Shown piece after piece: positions 34,134-43,998 of a stretch of DNA of 64,000 nt. The notes beneath the pieces are model-generated. The model was not told where the DNA came from. It ran no database searches and saw nothing but the letters and a program-made list of their open reading frames with translations. The stretch spans positions 47,048 through 111,047 of the forward strand of contig JAOPVP010000084.1 of the NCBI GenBank assembly GCA_025966135.1. Reading direction: 5' to 3'. The DNA comes from Frankiales bacterium. GTDB taxonomy: Bacteria; Actinomycetota; Actinomycetes; Mycobacteriales; SCTD01. Position 1 is the stretch's first letter, and the number at the start of each line of letters is the position of its first letter. The translations under genes were made by a program, and so were the position numbers.

Positions 34134-36254
34134 GTGCGCCGCATCGGAGAACTGGTCCTGCACCACCGCAAGCTGGTGGTCCTCGCGTGGGTGGCGCTGT
34201 TCATCGCCGGCGCCGTCGCAGCCGGGCAGGCCACCAAACGGCTGGTCATCGACTTCTCGCTACCCGGCCAGCCTGGCACCACGGCCGCGAAGAAAATCAT
34301 CAGCGAGTTCGGCAACGGCGGCAACACCACGCCGTACCTCCTCACGGTCACCGCCCCGAGCGGGCAGCAGGTCACCGGCAACGAGGCCAAGGTCGCCGCG
34401 GCGTTCACGGCCGCGGCCGCCGCCGTCCCGCACTCGCGCCTGGTCGATGAGGCCACCAGCGGGGACCAGGTCTTCCGCACCAAGGACGACCGCACCGCGT
34501 TTGCGATGGTCTTCTACCTGCAGCCGCGCAGCTTTACCGACAAGCTCCCGGGCGTCGCGCTCACCGAGGGCATCACGAAGTCGACCCCACCGGGTTGGGC
34601 CGGGGCGGTGACGGGTGAGGACGCCCTGGCGGCGGGCAACTCCGACGGCAGCGGGCCCGGTGTGCTCCTCGAGACCTTGCTCGGCGGGGTCGGGGCGCTC
34701 GTGGTCCTCGTGTTCGTCTTCGCGTCGTTCCTCGCGCTCCTGCCGCTGGTGGTGGCGGTCGCCTCGATCCTGCTGTCGTTCCTGTTCCTGTGGCCGCTGA
34801 CCTACGTCACGGACATGTCGTTCATCGTGCAGTTCCTCATCTCGCTGATCGGCCTGGGCGTCGCGATCGACTACTCACTGATCCTCGTCAACCGCTGGCG
34901 CGAGGAGCGAGATCACGGCCGCGACAACCACGATGCCGTGGTGGTCGCCATGGAGACCGCCGGGCGGGCCGTCCTGTTCAGCGGCGTGACCGTGGCCATC
35001 GGGCTGGTGGCGCTGGTGGTCCTGCCGGTGCCGTTCATGAGGAGCATCGGCATCGGTGGCGCCCTCATCCCGCTCGCCAGCGTCCTCACCACGCTGACGC
35101 TCACCCCGGCCATCCTCGGCGGCATCGGACCCAAGGTCGACTGGCCGAAGATCCGACACGAGAACACCGCGAGCCGTGGGTGGTCGACGTGGGCCCGCGG
35201 TGTCGTCAAGAACCGCTACGTCGCGCTGGGTGTCTCCGTCATCACCCTGGGCACGCTCGTCCTCGCCTTCCTCGGTATCAAGATCGGGCTCGCCGACTCG
35301 AGCTCGCTGGCCAAGAGCGGCCCGGCGTACTCCGCTGTGCAGACCCTCGAGCAGGGCGGCCTGCCCAAGGGGCTCCTGACCCCGATCCAGGTGCTCGCCG
35401 AGGCGCCGAAGGCCAAGCAGGTCGCGGCCGACCTGGGCACGGTCGACGGCATCGACCACGTCGTCGTCGACACCGCCCCGTCGAACGTCCACAACGGTCA
35501 CACCATCGTCATCGCGATCCCGCACCAGGAGACGGCCAACTCCACGTCGGTCGGTCCCGTGAAGGGGGTCCGGGCCGTGGCCGACTCCAACCCGGCGATC
35601 CTGGGGGTGGCCGGTGTCGGCGCCGACCAGATCGACTTCCTGCACGCGGTCTACGGCAACTTCCCGCTGATGCTGACCCTGATCGCGCTGCTCACGTTCG
35701 TGCTGCTCGCCCGCGGCTTCCGGTCGGTGCTGCTGCCGCTGAAGGCGGTCCTGCTCAACCTGCTGACGCTCGCCGCGACCCTGGGCTTCATGACGCTGTT
35801 CTGGCAGGACGGCCACGGCTCGGAGGCGCTCTTCGGCATCGCGGCGACGGGGGCGGTCACCTTCTGGGTGCCGCTGATGGTCTTCGCGTTCCTGTTCGGC
35901 CTGTCCATGGACTACGAGGTCTTCATCCTGTCCCGGATCCGGGAGGAGTACGACCAGGCCGGGTCCACCGACAAGGCCGTGATCGAGGGGATCGCCCGCA
36001 CGGGTCGGCTGGTGACGAGCGCGGCGCTCATCTTGTTCCTCGCCTTCGTTGCGCTGTCCTCCGGCCCCGGGACCGACCTGAAGGTGATGGCCACGGCCCT
36101 CGGGTTCGGCATCCTGCTCGATGCCACCATCGTCCGCTCCTTGCTCGTGCCTGCGCTGGTCTCGCTGTTCGGCTCGTGGAACTGGTGGATGCCGTCGTGG
36201 TTCGCCAAGGTGCTCCGGGTCCCTGAGCCCGAGGTAGCGGCGCTCGCCGACTGA
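34134..36254 (+). CDS. MMPL/RND-family transporter
   Basis: A 706-residue RND-type membrane protein made of two similar halves, each with a large extracytoplasmic loop. Conserved TM motifs are VAIDYSLILVNRWREE in the first half and LSMDYEVFILSRIREEY in the second (the Asp-Tyr proton relay pairs). MMPL proteins export lipids or other hydrophobic molecules using the proton gradient. The GTG 34134 start follows GGAGG at 6 nt; the open frame to 34050 is unsupported. Confidence 0.9.
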   Translation: MRRIGELVLHHRKLVVLAWVALFIAGAVAAGQATKRLVIDFSLPGQPGTTAAKKIISEFGNGGNTTPYLLTVTAPSGQQVTGNEAKVAAAFTAAAAAVPHSRLVDEATSGDQVFRTKDDRTAFAMVFYLQPRSFTDKLPGVALTEGITKSTPPGWAGAVTGEDALAAGNSDGSGPGVLLETLLGGVGALVVLVFVFASFLALLPLVVAVASILLSFLFLWPLTYVTDMSFIVQFLISLIGLGVAIDYSLILVNRWREERDHGRDNHDAVVVAMETAGRAVLFSGVTVAIGLVALVVLPVPFMRSIGIGGALIPLASVLTTLTLTPAILGGIGPKVDWPKIRHENTASRGWSTWARGVVKNRYVALGVSVITLGTLVLAFLGIKIGLADSSSLAKSGPAYSAVQTLEQGGLPKGLLTPIQVLAEAPKAKQVAADLGTVDGIDHVVVDTAPSNVHNGHTIVIAIPHQETANSTSVGPVKGVRAVADSNPAILGVAGVGADQIDFLHAVYGNFPLMLTLIALLTFVLLARGFRSVLLPLKAVLLNLLTLAATLGFMTLFWQDGHGSEALFGIAATGAVTFWVPLMVFAFLFGLSMDYEVFILSRIREEYDQAGSTDKAVIEGIARTGRLVTSAALILFLAFVALSSGPGTDLKVMATALGFGILLDATIVRSLLVPALVSLFGSWNWWMPSWFAKVLRVPEPEVAALAD

Positions 36255-36281
36255 TACGTGTGCGAGGGTCAGCGGGTGGTG

Positions 36282-37535
36282 ATGCCGCTGCTGGCCCAGG
36301 ACGATCTCGCTGCCGCCCGCCTCCGGCGGATGAAGCTGACGGCGACCGCGCTGCTGGCCGCCGCGGCCAGCCTGTACGTGCTGAGCCTGTCGTTCCACGG
36401 CACGGCCGTGGGGTTCCTGCGCTCCGGGGCCGAGGCGGCGATGGTCGGCGGGCTGGCCGACTGGTTCGCGGTCACGGCGCTGTTCCGCCGGCCGCTCGGC
36501 CTGCCGATCCCGCACACCGGCCTGGTTCCCCGCAAGAAGGACGAGCTCGCCACCAAGCTGGGCGAGTTCGTCACCGGCCACTTCCTCACCCGCGAGGTGG
36601 TGGTCGAGCAGGTCCCCCAGGCCGACGTCGTCTCCCGGCTGGGCCGCTTCCTCGCCGAGCCCGAGGTCGCCGACCGGTTGGCGGTGGAGGTCGCCTTCAA
36701 CGCCGGCGTGCTGCTCGAGGCGCTGGACGAGAAGGCCGTCGTCGCCTCGGCGCTGGAACTGCTGCGTCGCGACCAGGCCCGCCGGTCCTACGCGCCTGTT
36801 CTCGGACGGGTCCTCGACCGGGCGATCGAGGGCGGCACCCAGCGGCCCCTGGTCGACGTGGTCGTCAGCCGTTCCAAGACCTACCTGCGTGCGCACCGGG
36901 AGGAGCTCGTCCCGCAGGCCCGTGAGTTCGTCAGCCACCGGGGCTGGCTGGCCTCCTTGCTGGTGACCGACAAGCGGATCCGTGGCGTCCTGGACGGGTT
37001 GGCCGACACGCTCGAGGCGGTCGAGCGCGATCCGCAGCACCCCGTGCGGCAGTGGCTCGACGGGCTGCTGCGCACCTTCGCCGCCGAGCTCCAGCACGAC
37101 CGGCACACCGCGGCGAAGCTCGACGTCCTGCTGGCCCGGTTGCTCGAGGACCCGCAGGCCCAGGCGGCGCTGCACGACGTCATCGCCGACGCGATCGTCT
37201 CGATCCGCGAGTCCTTGGCAGACGCCGACGGCGACCTTCAGCAGCGGATCGCGGGCCTGATCTGCTCGCTCGGGTCCCGGGCGGTCCACGACGCCGAGTT
37301 CCGTGGCCGCATCGAGTCGGTCCTGGAGGCGGTCGTGGGCCACGCCGTCGACAACTACGGCGACGAGCTCACCTCGCTGATTCGGACCCAGGTCGCGCGC
37401 TGGGACGCGACCTCCGCCTCACAGCGGATCGAGCTGGCGGTCGGCCGCGACCTGCAGTTCATCCGGATCAACGGTACGGCGGTGGGTGCCATGGCCGGCC
37501 TGACCATCCACGCCGTCACCCTCGCCCTGCCCTGA
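36282..37535 (+). CDS. DUF445 membrane-anchored protein (YjiN-like)
   Basis: A 417-residue DUF445 protein: an N-terminal hydrophobic helix, the conserved EAAMVGGLADWFAVTALFRRPLG block, a long helical middle region and a C-terminal hydrophobic segment (INGTAVGAMAGLTIHAVTLA). The function is unknown; the family may anchor helical bundles at the membrane. ATG 36282 is chosen (GGGTGG a few nt upstream); GTG 36258 is possible. It begins 27 bp after the MMPL stop and may be co-transcribed. Confidence 0.85.
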   Translation: MPLLAQDDLAAARLRRMKLTATALLAAAASLYVLSLSFHGTAVGFLRSGAEAAMVGGLADWFAVTALFRRPLGLPIPHTGLVPRKKDELATKLGEFVTGHFLTREVVVEQVPQADVVSRLGRFLAEPEVADRLAVEVAFNAGVLLEALDEKAVVASALELLRRDQARRSYAPVLGRVLDRAIEGGTQRPLVDVVVSRSKTYLRAHREELVPQAREFVSHRGWLASLLVTDKRIRGVLDGLADTLEAVERDPQHPVRQWLDGLLRTFAAELQHDRHTAAKLDVLLARLLEDPQAQAALHDVIADAIVSIRESLADADGDLQQRIAGLICSLGSRAVHDAEFRGRIESVLEAVVGHAVDNYGDELTSLIRTQVARWDATSASQRIELAVGRDLQFIRINGTAVGAMAGLTIHAVTLALP

Positions 37536-37540
37536 GGGAA

Positions 37541-38542
37541 CTAGGCGGCGCGGCGGAGGGTGAGGGTGCCGTCCACGGCCGAGCCGAGGGAGGCGAGCAG
37601 GTCGTAGGACCGCAGCCGGTCCACGGGGTCATGGGCCGCCGTCGTCACCATCAGCTCGTCGGCGCGAGTGTCCGCGATGAGCCGGTCGAGCTGCTCGCGG
37701 ACCTGGGCCGGTGAGCCGATGACCTGGCCGTCCATCCGGTGCTCCGCGAACGCCCGCTCCTGCGCCGTCCAGGGATGGGCCTCGGCCTCCTCCATCGACG
37801 GGAAGACCCCGGGCAGCCCCTGCCGCAACCGCACGAACGACAGCGCGCCCGGAAGGGCCAGCCGGCGGGCCTGCTCGTACGAGTCGGCCACCAGCACGGA
37901 GGCGCACACCATCGCGTACGGCGACTCCAGCACGCCGGGGCGGAAGCTGCTGCGGTAGCGCTCCAGGGCGGGCAGGGTGTTCTCGCCGCTGAAGTGGTGG
38001 GCGAACGCGAACGGCAGGCCGAGCAGACCGGCCAGCTGTGCAGAGAAGCCGCTCGAGCCGAGCAGCCAGACCTGGGGGGAGTTGCCCTCGGCGGGCACGG
38101 CGTGGATGCCCTGGACGGGGCCGTCGAAGAAGGCACGGAGCAGTGCGAGCTCGCCGGGGAAGTCGTCGGCGTCGCCGCGGCGCAGCAGGGAGGCGGTGCG
38201 CTGGTCGGTCCCCGGTGCCCGCCCCAGGCCGAGGTCGATGCGCCCCGGGTGGAGGGCCTCGAGCATCCCGAACTGCTCGGCGATCACGAACGGCGCGTGG
38301 TTGGGGAGCATCACGCCACCCGAACCCACCCGGATCCGCTCGGTCGCACCGGCTAGGGCGGCGATGAGGACGGCCGGTGAGCTGCTGGCGATGCCAGGCA
38401 TCCCGTGGTGCTCTGCGACCCACAGCCGGCCGTAGCCCAGGGCCTCGGCGTGCCGGGCGAGGTCGAGGGACTCCTGCAGGGCCTGTCGGGCGGTGCGGCC
38501 GGACGAGATCGGGGCAAGGTCGAGCACGCTGAGCGGGATCAC
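37541..38542 (-). CDS. LLM-class flavin-dependent oxidoreductase (MsnO8-like)
   Basis: A 333-residue luciferase-like monooxygenase. Typical blocks: [60 protein letters not shown] and [16 protein letters not shown]. It uses reduced FMN and oxygen on an unknown substrate. The start is set at GTG 38542, where family similarity begins; there is no ribosome-binding site and the open frame to 38692 is a shadow of the GH65 gene. It is 49 bp downstream of GH65 on the same strand. Confidence 0.85.
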   Translation of the reverse strand: MIPLSVLDLAPISSGRTARQALQESLDLARHAEALGYGRLWVAEHHGMPGIASSSPAVLIAALAGATERIRVGSGGVMLPNHAPFVIAEQFGMLEALHPGRIDLGLGRAPGTDQRTASLLRRGDADDFPGELALLRAFFDGPVQGIHAVPAEGNSPQVWLLGSSGFSAQLAGLLGLPFAFAHHFSGENTLPALERYRSSFRPGVLESPYAMVCASVLVADSYEQARRLALPGALSFVRLRQGLPGVFPSMEEAEAHPWTAQERAFAEHRMDGQVIGSPAQVREQLDRLIADTRADELMVTTAAHDPVDRLRSYDLLASLGSAVDGTLTLRRAA

Positions 38543-38591
38543 AAGGGGAACAACGCCGGACCGGCCCGCAGCCTTCCGCCTCGTGGCGGCC

Positions 38592-40946
38592 TCAGGTTCT
38601 GTGAGCGCGACGCGGTGCCTGACCCGGCGGCTGGGACGGGCGGGGCAGCAGAGGCTGACGCCGGACAACCGGACGTGTGACGGTCTCCCCATCGGGGACC
38701 TCCACCGTCTCCCCGTCGAGGTACAGGACGATGGGGCCGCCCTCCACCGTGTACGTCGCCAGCTCGTGGGTGACCGTCACGTGCAGCAGGGCTCCTTGCC
38801 AGCGCAGGTGGAACGCGAGCCGGTTGAGGCCGTCGGGGAGGGCTGGGTTGAAGCTGAGCCGGCCCTCGCTCTCGCGCATGCCGCCGAAGCCCTCGACGAA
38901 CGCGACCCAGGCGCCGGCCAGCGAGGCCATGTGCAGCCCGTCGCGGCTGTTGCGGTGCAGGTCGCGCAGGTCGATGAGCGCCGCCTCGGTGGCGTAGTCG
39001 TAGGCCAGGTCCAGGTGGCCGACCTCGGCGCACATCACCGCCTGGGTGCAGGCTGACAAGCTGGAGTCGCGGATCGTGCGGGCCTCGTAGTAGTCGACGT
39101 CACGGGCCTTCTGCTCCGGCGTGAAGTCCTCCCCGCACCAGTGCAGGGCCAGCACCAGGTCGGCCTGCTTGAGGACCTGGCTGCGGTAGAGCTCGACGTA
39201 CGGAGCGTGCAGGAACAGCGGGTAGAGGTTCTCCTTGTAGGTCCGCTCGAAGTCCCACTCGCGGTAGCGCGTGAAGCCGGCCGACTGCTGGTGGACGCCG
39301 AGCTCCTCGTCGTACGGCACGGCGACGGTGGAGGCCGCCAGCTGCCAGGCCGCCTCCTCCTGGTCGGTGACGCCGAGGTCCTTCGCCCGGTGCGGGTGAC
39401 GGCCGCAGGCCTTCGCCGCAGCGCGCAGGTTGCGTGCTGCCATCAAGTTGGTGAAGACGTTGTCGTCCGCGATCGCGCTGTACTCGTCCGGCCCCGTCAC
39501 CCCGTCGATGTGCCAGACGCCGTGCCGGTCGTGGTGGCCGAGCGACACCCACAACCGCGCGGTCTCGACGAGCAGGTCGATGCCGACGTCACGGTCGAAG
39601 TCCACGTCCCCGGTCGCGGCGCGGTAGCGCTCCACGGCGTAGGCGATGTCAGCGTTCACGTGGAAGGCAGCCGTGCCGGCGGGCCAGTACGCCGAGCACT
39701 CGTCGCCGGCGATCGTCCTCCAGGGGAACGCGGCTCCACGCAGCCCAAGGGTTCGGGCGCGTGCCCGTGCCTGATCGAGGATGGAGAAGCGCCAGCGCAG
39801 CGCATCGCGGGCCGCTGTGGGGTAGGTCGCGATCAGGACGGGCAGCACGAAGCCCTCGGTGTCCCAGAAGGCGTGCCCGTCGTACCCGGGTCCGGTCAGT
39901 CCTTTGGAGCTGATGGCACGTCGCTCGGTGCGGGCTGCGGACTGCAGCACGTGGAACAGCCCGAACCGCACCGCCTGCTGCAGGACCGGGTCCCCGTCGA
40001 CCTCGACATCGGCGCCCTGCCAGAAGTCGTCGAGGAATTCCCTCTGGGCGGCGAGCAGGCCCTCCCAGCCGCTCACGCGCGCCCCGGTCAGGGCAGCCGA
40101 GACCTGGTCCCGGAGGGCCGGCTCCGACCGCACCCCCGACCAGCCGTAGGCGATGTACTTGACCACGCGGAGCCGGCCGCCGGCCGGGAGGGTGGTGGCG
40201 AAGCTGGTGCGCGCCCAGTCCTCCCGGGTGTCCTGCTCGACGACGACCGTGGACGGCGCGTCGTACGCGTGGTCATCGCCGGCGGCGACCAGCAGGCCGC
40301 TGCTGTGGGTGCGGTGCAGGAGCGTGGCACCGTACGCCTGATGGTCCTGGCTGACCGCGACCAGCGGGTTGGTCAGCGCTGCTGCGATCCGCGGATCCAC
40401 GGACGGCGGGGGCTGCGCCTCGTTGGCGACCAGCTCCGACTGCAGGATCACCCGCGTCTCGCCCTCGACGGCCTCGACCTCGTAGACGATCGCCGCCAGG
40501 GCCCGGTGGGTCAGCGAAACGAGCCTGGTGGACCGGACCCGCACCCGCTTGCCGGCGGGGGACACCCACTCCAGGTCGCGCGAGAGTGTCCCAGCCCGCA
40601 GGTCGAGAAGTCGTTCGTGGCGGACCAGGTCGCCGTACCGCACGTCGAGGGGCTCGTCGTCGACGAGCAAGCGGATGAGCTTGCCGTTCGTGACGTCGAC
40701 GACGCTCTGCCCGGCCTCGGGGTAGCCGTAGCCCGGCTCGGCGTAGGGCAGCGGGCGCTGTTCGTGGAAACCGGCCAGGTAGGTACCCGGGATCGCGTGC
40801 GGCTCGCCCTCGTCGAGGTTGCCGCGCAGGCCGATGTGGCCGTTGGACAGCGCGAAGACCGACTCGGTCTGGGCCAGCAACCCGAGGTCGAGCGCGACCT
40901 CGCGGACCTGCCACGGCTCGATGGGGAAGATGTCTGGTTCGATCAC
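38592..40946 (-). CDS. GH65 disaccharide phosphorylase (maltose/trehalose/kojibiose type)
   Basis: A 784-residue family-65 glycoside phosphorylase. It has an N-terminal beta-sandwich, an (alpha/alpha)6 barrel with phosphate/substrate region [19 protein letters not shown] and the general acid in GVTGPDEYS (Glu488), and a C-terminal sandwich. The enzyme phosphorolyses an alpha-glucosyl disaccharide to beta-glucose-1-phosphate and glucose. The adjacent beta-phosphoglucomutase, 7 nt upstream in the same operon, takes up beta-glucose-1-phosphate, which supports the assignment. Which disaccharide is used cannot be decided from motifs. Confidence 0.92.
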   Translation of the reverse strand: MIEPDIFPIEPWQVREVALDLGLLAQTESVFALSNGHIGLRGNLDEGEPHAIPGTYLAGFHEQRPLPYAEPGYGYPEAGQSVVDVTNGKLIRLLVDDEPLDVRYGDLVRHERLLDLRAGTLSRDLEWVSPAGKRVRVRSTRLVSLTHRALAAIVYEVEAVEGETRVILQSELVANEAQPPPSVDPRIAAALTNPLVAVSQDHQAYGATLLHRTHSSGLLVAAGDDHAYDAPSTVVVEQDTREDWARTSFATTLPAGGRLRVVKYIAYGWSGVRSEPALRDQVSAALTGARVSGWEGLLAAQREFLDDFWQGADVEVDGDPVLQQAVRFGLFHVLQSAARTERRAISSKGLTGPGYDGHAFWDTEGFVLPVLIATYPTAARDALRWRFSILDQARARARTLGLRGAAFPWRTIAGDECSAYWPAGTAAFHVNADIAYAVERYRAATGDVDFDRDVGIDLLVETARLWVSLGHHDRHGVWHIDGVTGPDEYSAIADDNVFTNLMAARNLRAAAKACGRHPHRAKDLGVTDQEEAAWQLAASTVAVPYDEELGVHQQSAGFTRYREWDFERTYKENLYPLFLHAPYVELYRSQVLKQADLVLALHWCGEDFTPEQKARDVDYYEARTIRDSSLSACTQAVMCAEVGHLDLAYDYATEAALIDLRDLHRNSRDGLHMASLAGAWVAFVEGFGGMRESEGRLSFNPALPDGLNRLAFHLRWQGALLHVTVTHELATYTVEGGPIVLYLDGETVEVPDGETVTRPVVRRQPLLPRPSQPPGQAPRRAHRT

Positions 40947-40953
40947 GACCGCA

Positions 40954-41679
40954 TCACAGCAGGTCCGCCAGGTCCTTGACGACGATGTCGGCGCCGAGCC
41001 GGCGCAGGGCGTCGCCGTGGTGCACCCGGTCGACCCCCACCACGAACCCGAATCCCCCGGCCCGTCCGGCCTCCACGCCGGCCAGCGCGTCCTCGAAGAC
41101 CGCGCACTGCGGGGGCTCGAGCCCGAGCTCTCGGGCCGCCTCGAGGAAGGTGTCGGGAGCCGGTTTCCCCCTCAGCTTGAGCGTGCGGGCGGTGACCCCG
41201 TCGACCCGCACCTCGATCAGCGCATCCAGGCCGGTGGCCTTCAAGATGGCCTCGGTGTTGGCGCTGCTCGAGACGACCGCCCTGCGAAGGCCGGCCGCGG
41301 CGCACGCCTGCAGGTAGCGGCGGCTGCCGTCGTACAGGAGGACGCCTTCGGTGCGGATCTTCTCGAGGAGCAGCACGTTCTTGCGGTTGCCGAGCCCGAA
41401 GACCGTTCCTGCAGTCGGCGGATCGTCCGGGTTGCCCTCGGGCAGCGTGAGGCCGCGGCTCGCCAGGAAGTCGCGCACGCCGTCCTCGCGCTTCTTGCCG
41501 TCGACGTACGTCACGTAGTCGTTGTCGTTGAAGGGCCGCTGGCCGGGGTGGGCCTGGAGGAACTCGTCGAAGGCCTGCTTCCACGCGGCTGCGTGGACGG
41601 TAGCGGTCTGCGTCAGGACCCCGTCGAGGTCGAACAGGCAGCCCACAATGGAGTCCGGAAGACCGAGCACGATGATCAC
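40954..41679 (-). CDS. pgmB: Beta-phosphoglucomutase (HAD family)
   Basis: A 241-residue HAD-family phosphomutase. The nucleophile and acid aspartates are in [13 protein letters not shown] (Asp17, Asp19), the cap domain follows, then VSSSAN (motif II), [11 protein letters not shown] (motif III) and [17 protein letters not shown] (motif IV). It converts beta-glucose-1-phosphate to glucose-6-phosphate. It is the first gene of a two-gene unit with the GH65 phosphorylase, so the pair feeds a disaccharide into glycolysis with one phosphate saved. Confidence 0.9.
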   Translation of the reverse strand: MIIVLGLPDSIVGCLFDLDGVLTQTATVHAAAWKQAFDEFLQAHPGQRPFNDNDYVTYVDGKKREDGVRDFLASRGLTLPEGNPDDPPTAGTVFGLGNRKNVLLLEKIRTEGVLLYDGSRRYLQACAAAGLRRAVVSSSANTEAILKATGLDALIEVRVDGVTARTLKLRGKPAPDTFLEAARELGLEPPQCAVFEDALAGVEAGRAGGFGFVVGVDRVHHGDALRRLGADIVVKDLADLL

Positions 41680-41796
41680 CTGCCCTCATCGATCTCATCG
41701 TGATCGCCCGCCGGAAGCTGCGCGACCCGGGCCAGCATCGCACCTTGTCCGAGGGAGGGTTCGAGTGAGGGGTGGCGCGACCGGCATGCTGGGCGG

Positions 41797-42423
41797 GTGC
41801 AGCACGCTTCCTGGCTGGCCCTGGAGCCGGTTCCCTTCGTCCCCGAGGTGACCCTCCACCAGGCGGACGACCTGCAGGGTTTGTGGGAGACGGTCGGGAC
41901 CCCGGCTCCGCCGTACTGGGCCTTTGCCTGGTTGGGAGGGCAGGCGCTCGCGCGCTACCTGCTCGACGGCGAGGCCGTCCGGGGCAAGCGGGTGCTGGAC
42001 CTCGCGACCGGCTCGGGGCTCGTCGCCGTAGCCGCGATGAAGGCCGGCGCGCGGTCGGTGCTGGCGGCGGACGTCGACCCGTTGTCGCAGGAGGCGGTCG
42101 CTGCCAATGCGGCCGCCAACGGCGTGGACGTGATGTGGACGGGCCTGGACCTGCTGGACGGGCCGGTGCCGCACGTGGAGGTGGTGCTGGCGGGCGATGT
42201 GCTCTACGAGCAGCAGATGGCCGCCCGCGTCCTCACCTGGCTGGGCGGTTTCGCGGGCACCGTGCTCCTGGGGGATCCGGGCCGGGACTACCTGCCGCAG
42301 CAGGGACTGGTCGAGCTCGCGGCCTACGACATCGCGACGACACGTGAGCTCGAGGGTGTGCCGGTCAAGCGCGTGCGGGTCTTCACGCTGCCGCAGGGAG
42401 CGCCACCACCGGGAGCACCGTGA
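41797..42423 (+). CDS. Class I methyltransferase (ETFB-KMT/nicotinamide N-methylase-like, COG3897)
   Basis: A 208-residue protein with the SAM motif RVLDLATGSGLVAVAAMKAG, the acidic loop VLAADVDP and the later block VVLAGDVLYEQQMAARVL. The N-terminal TPAPPYWAFAWLGGQALARY is typical of the COG3897 group (protein lysine methyltransferases of the ETFB/Nnt1 type). The target is unknown. GTG start; its last 41 bp overlap the convergent small gene. Confidence 0.85.
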   Translation: MQHASWLALEPVPFVPEVTLHQADDLQGLWETVGTPAPPYWAFAWLGGQALARYLLDGEAVRGKRVLDLATGSGLVAVAAMKAGARSVLAADVDPLSQEAVAANAAANGVDVMWTGLDLLDGPVPHVEVVLAGDVLYEQQMAARVLTWLGGFAGTVLLGDPGRDYLPQQGLVELAAYDIATTRELEGVPVKRVRVFTLPQGAPPPGAP

Positions 42424-42694
42424 TGGCGGAGCCGAGGAGCTCCTCGCGCAGGTCGGCCCACAGCGCGTGGTCCTGTGGCAGCAGTTCGGCGTCCGGTCGT
42501 GCGATCGCGATCTGCAGCTCGCGGGCGCCGATCTCGGTCAGGACGTGCGCGATGTTGGCCCGCAGCACCGGGTCCCAGTGGTCGGCGAGCCCTTCGACCT
42601 CCTGGACGACCGCCAGATCGGTCAGCAGGGCGACGTCGCCGTTGCACATCGGGTGCTCCCGGTAGGCCTTCAACACCTTCTTCCTGTTCTTCAT
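42383..42694 (-). CDS. Small hypothetical protein
   Basis: A 103-residue protein starting MKNRKKVLKAYREHPMCNGD, with G/C-rich third positions and no recognised domain. The ATG 42694 start gives a basic N-terminus; the open frame to 42808 is less credible. The last 41 bp overlap the methyltransferase gene on the other strand. Its reality rests on codon composition alone. Confidence 0.5.
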   Translation of the reverse strand: MKNRKKVLKAYREHPMCNGDVALLTDLAVVQEVEGLADHWDPVLRANIAHVLTEIGARELQIAIARPDAELLPQDHALWADLREELLGSAITVLPVVALPAAA

Positions 42695-42852
42695 GACACC
42701 GAAGCATGGGGGCTCGAAGGGCGTCACGACGGACCGCCCGCAGATCTGTGGATGGCGGCGGGGTCTTGTCGGCGGACGAGGAGGGCAGCTGGTGCTGGGT
42801 GGTTTCACCCGGTTGTAACCTCGCTGGAACGCGGCCGAGGGAGGCTCATCGG

Positions 42853-43131
42853 GTGATCGTCAAGCGTAAGCGTCTCGCGAAGGTGCAGGTCACCTTCGTC
42901 CAGCCATACCGGGACGAGGCGCTCTTCGTCGCCGGCACCTTCAACGACTGGGCACCCGAACCCCTCAAGAAGGCCAAGGACGGGACCCTTCGGGCGACGG
43001 TGGGTGCCGCTCCCGGAGAGACGCTGGCCTTCCGCTACGTGACGGCGTCGGGGGAGTGGTTCGACGACGAGGCTGCGGACGCGTACGCGCCGAACGGGCA
43101 CGGCAGCACGAACGGGCTCGTCGAGGTCTGA
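42853..43131 (+). CDS. Stand-alone CBM48/isoamylase-N-like domain protein
   Basis: A 92-residue protein consisting only of an early-set (CBM48-like) domain: VTFVQPYRDEALFVAGTFND, then the WAPEPLKKAKDGTLRA strand pair and LAFRYVTASGEWFDDEAADA. In larger enzymes this fold binds glycogen or starch. Free-standing versions are known in actinobacteria with unclear role. GGGAGG stands 9 nt before the GTG. It lies near the GH65/pgmB unit but is separately transcribed. Confidence 0.8.
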   Translation: MIVKRKRLAKVQVTFVQPYRDEALFVAGTFNDWAPEPLKKAKDGTLRATVGAAPGETLAFRYVTASGEWFDDEAADAYAPNGHGSTNGLVEV

Positions 43132-43335
43132 CCCGCGACGGCGTGCAGGAAACGCGCCGGCAGGGCCGGCCCGCCTTCGTCCTGCAGCAGTCGTACGACG
43201 ACGGCCACGAGGCGACGCCTGGTCGCGATCACCGGGAGTGCCGCCTGGCCGCAGGCGCCCACCCCGATCACAGGCCCGGTGCTGACCGGGGGCGGCCCAA
43301 GGTTTTCGTGAGGTTGCCCTTGCAGCTTTGCGGAC

Positions 43336-43998
43336 GTGGCACACCTGTTGGTCGTCGATGACGAACCGCGCATCTGCCGGTTCGTGTCTCGTGCGCTCGA
43401 GGGTCACGGGCACACCGTCGAGACGGCCCGCACCGGTGAAGCGGCGCTGGCCGCCGTTGCTGGTCGCGACTTCGCACTCGTCGTGCTCGATCTGGTCCTT
43501 CCAGGCATCGACGGCTACGCCGTCCTGGAGCAGCTCCTGTCGCAGGACAGCCGGGCCCGCGTGTTGGTGCTCTCCGCGGTCGGTGACGTCGAGTCGCGCG
43601 TCCAGTGCCTGCGGATGGGGGCCGTCGACTACCTCCCCAAGCCCTTTGCGGTGGCTGAGCTGCTCGCCCGGGTCGATGCGCGTCTGGCCGAACGCCAACC
43701 GCGCGCACCGTTGCGATGGCTCAACGTCGGTGCGGCCCGACTGGACCTGCAGAAGCGGGTGCTGCACGAGGGCAAGCGGAGCGCGACGCTCACTCAGCGG
43801 GAGTTCGTGCTGCTTGGCCATCTGATGCGTCGAGCGGGGGAGGTCTGCACCCGCGACGAGCTCCTCGCTGACGTCTGGGGCTTCTGCTTCGACCCGGGCA
43901 GCAACGTGGTCGACGTCTACGTCGGACGGCTCCGCGGCAAGCTCGAGCGGCAGTACATCGAGACGGTGCGCAATGTTGGCTACTGCTTCAGTGCGTGA
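43336..43998 (+). CDS. OmpR-family response regulator
   Basis: A 220-residue regulator. Receiver domain with acidic pocket DDE (8-10), phospho-acceptor Asp52 (VVLDLVLPG), switch serine (VLVLSAV) and conserved lysine in YLPKPF; then a winged-helix output domain (LTQREFVLLGHLMRRAGEVC, ending VVDVYVGRLRGKLER). The gene overlaps the histidine kinase gene, its cognate partner. Possible target: the multicopper oxidase gene directly downstream. Confidence 0.92.
   Translation: MAHLLVVDDEPRICRFVSRALEGHGHTVETARTGEAALAAVAGRDFALVVLDLVLPGIDGYAVLEQLLSQDSRARVLVLSAVGDVESRVQCLRMGAVDYLPKPFAVAELLARVDARLAERQPRAPLRWLNVGAARLDLQKRVLHEGKRSATLTQREFVLLGHLMRRAGEVCTRDELLADVWGFCFDPGSNVVDVYVGRLRGKLERQYIETVRNVGYCFSA

Noticed and set aside
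34875..37343. 822-codon frame antisense to MMPL and DUF445 genes
   Set aside because: Asp/Gln/Gly/Arg/His-rich composition typical of reverse-strand shadows in GC-rich DNA; no motif.
39141..40979. 612-codon frame opposite the GH65 gene
   Set aside because: Shadow of a clearly functional glycoside phosphorylase gene.
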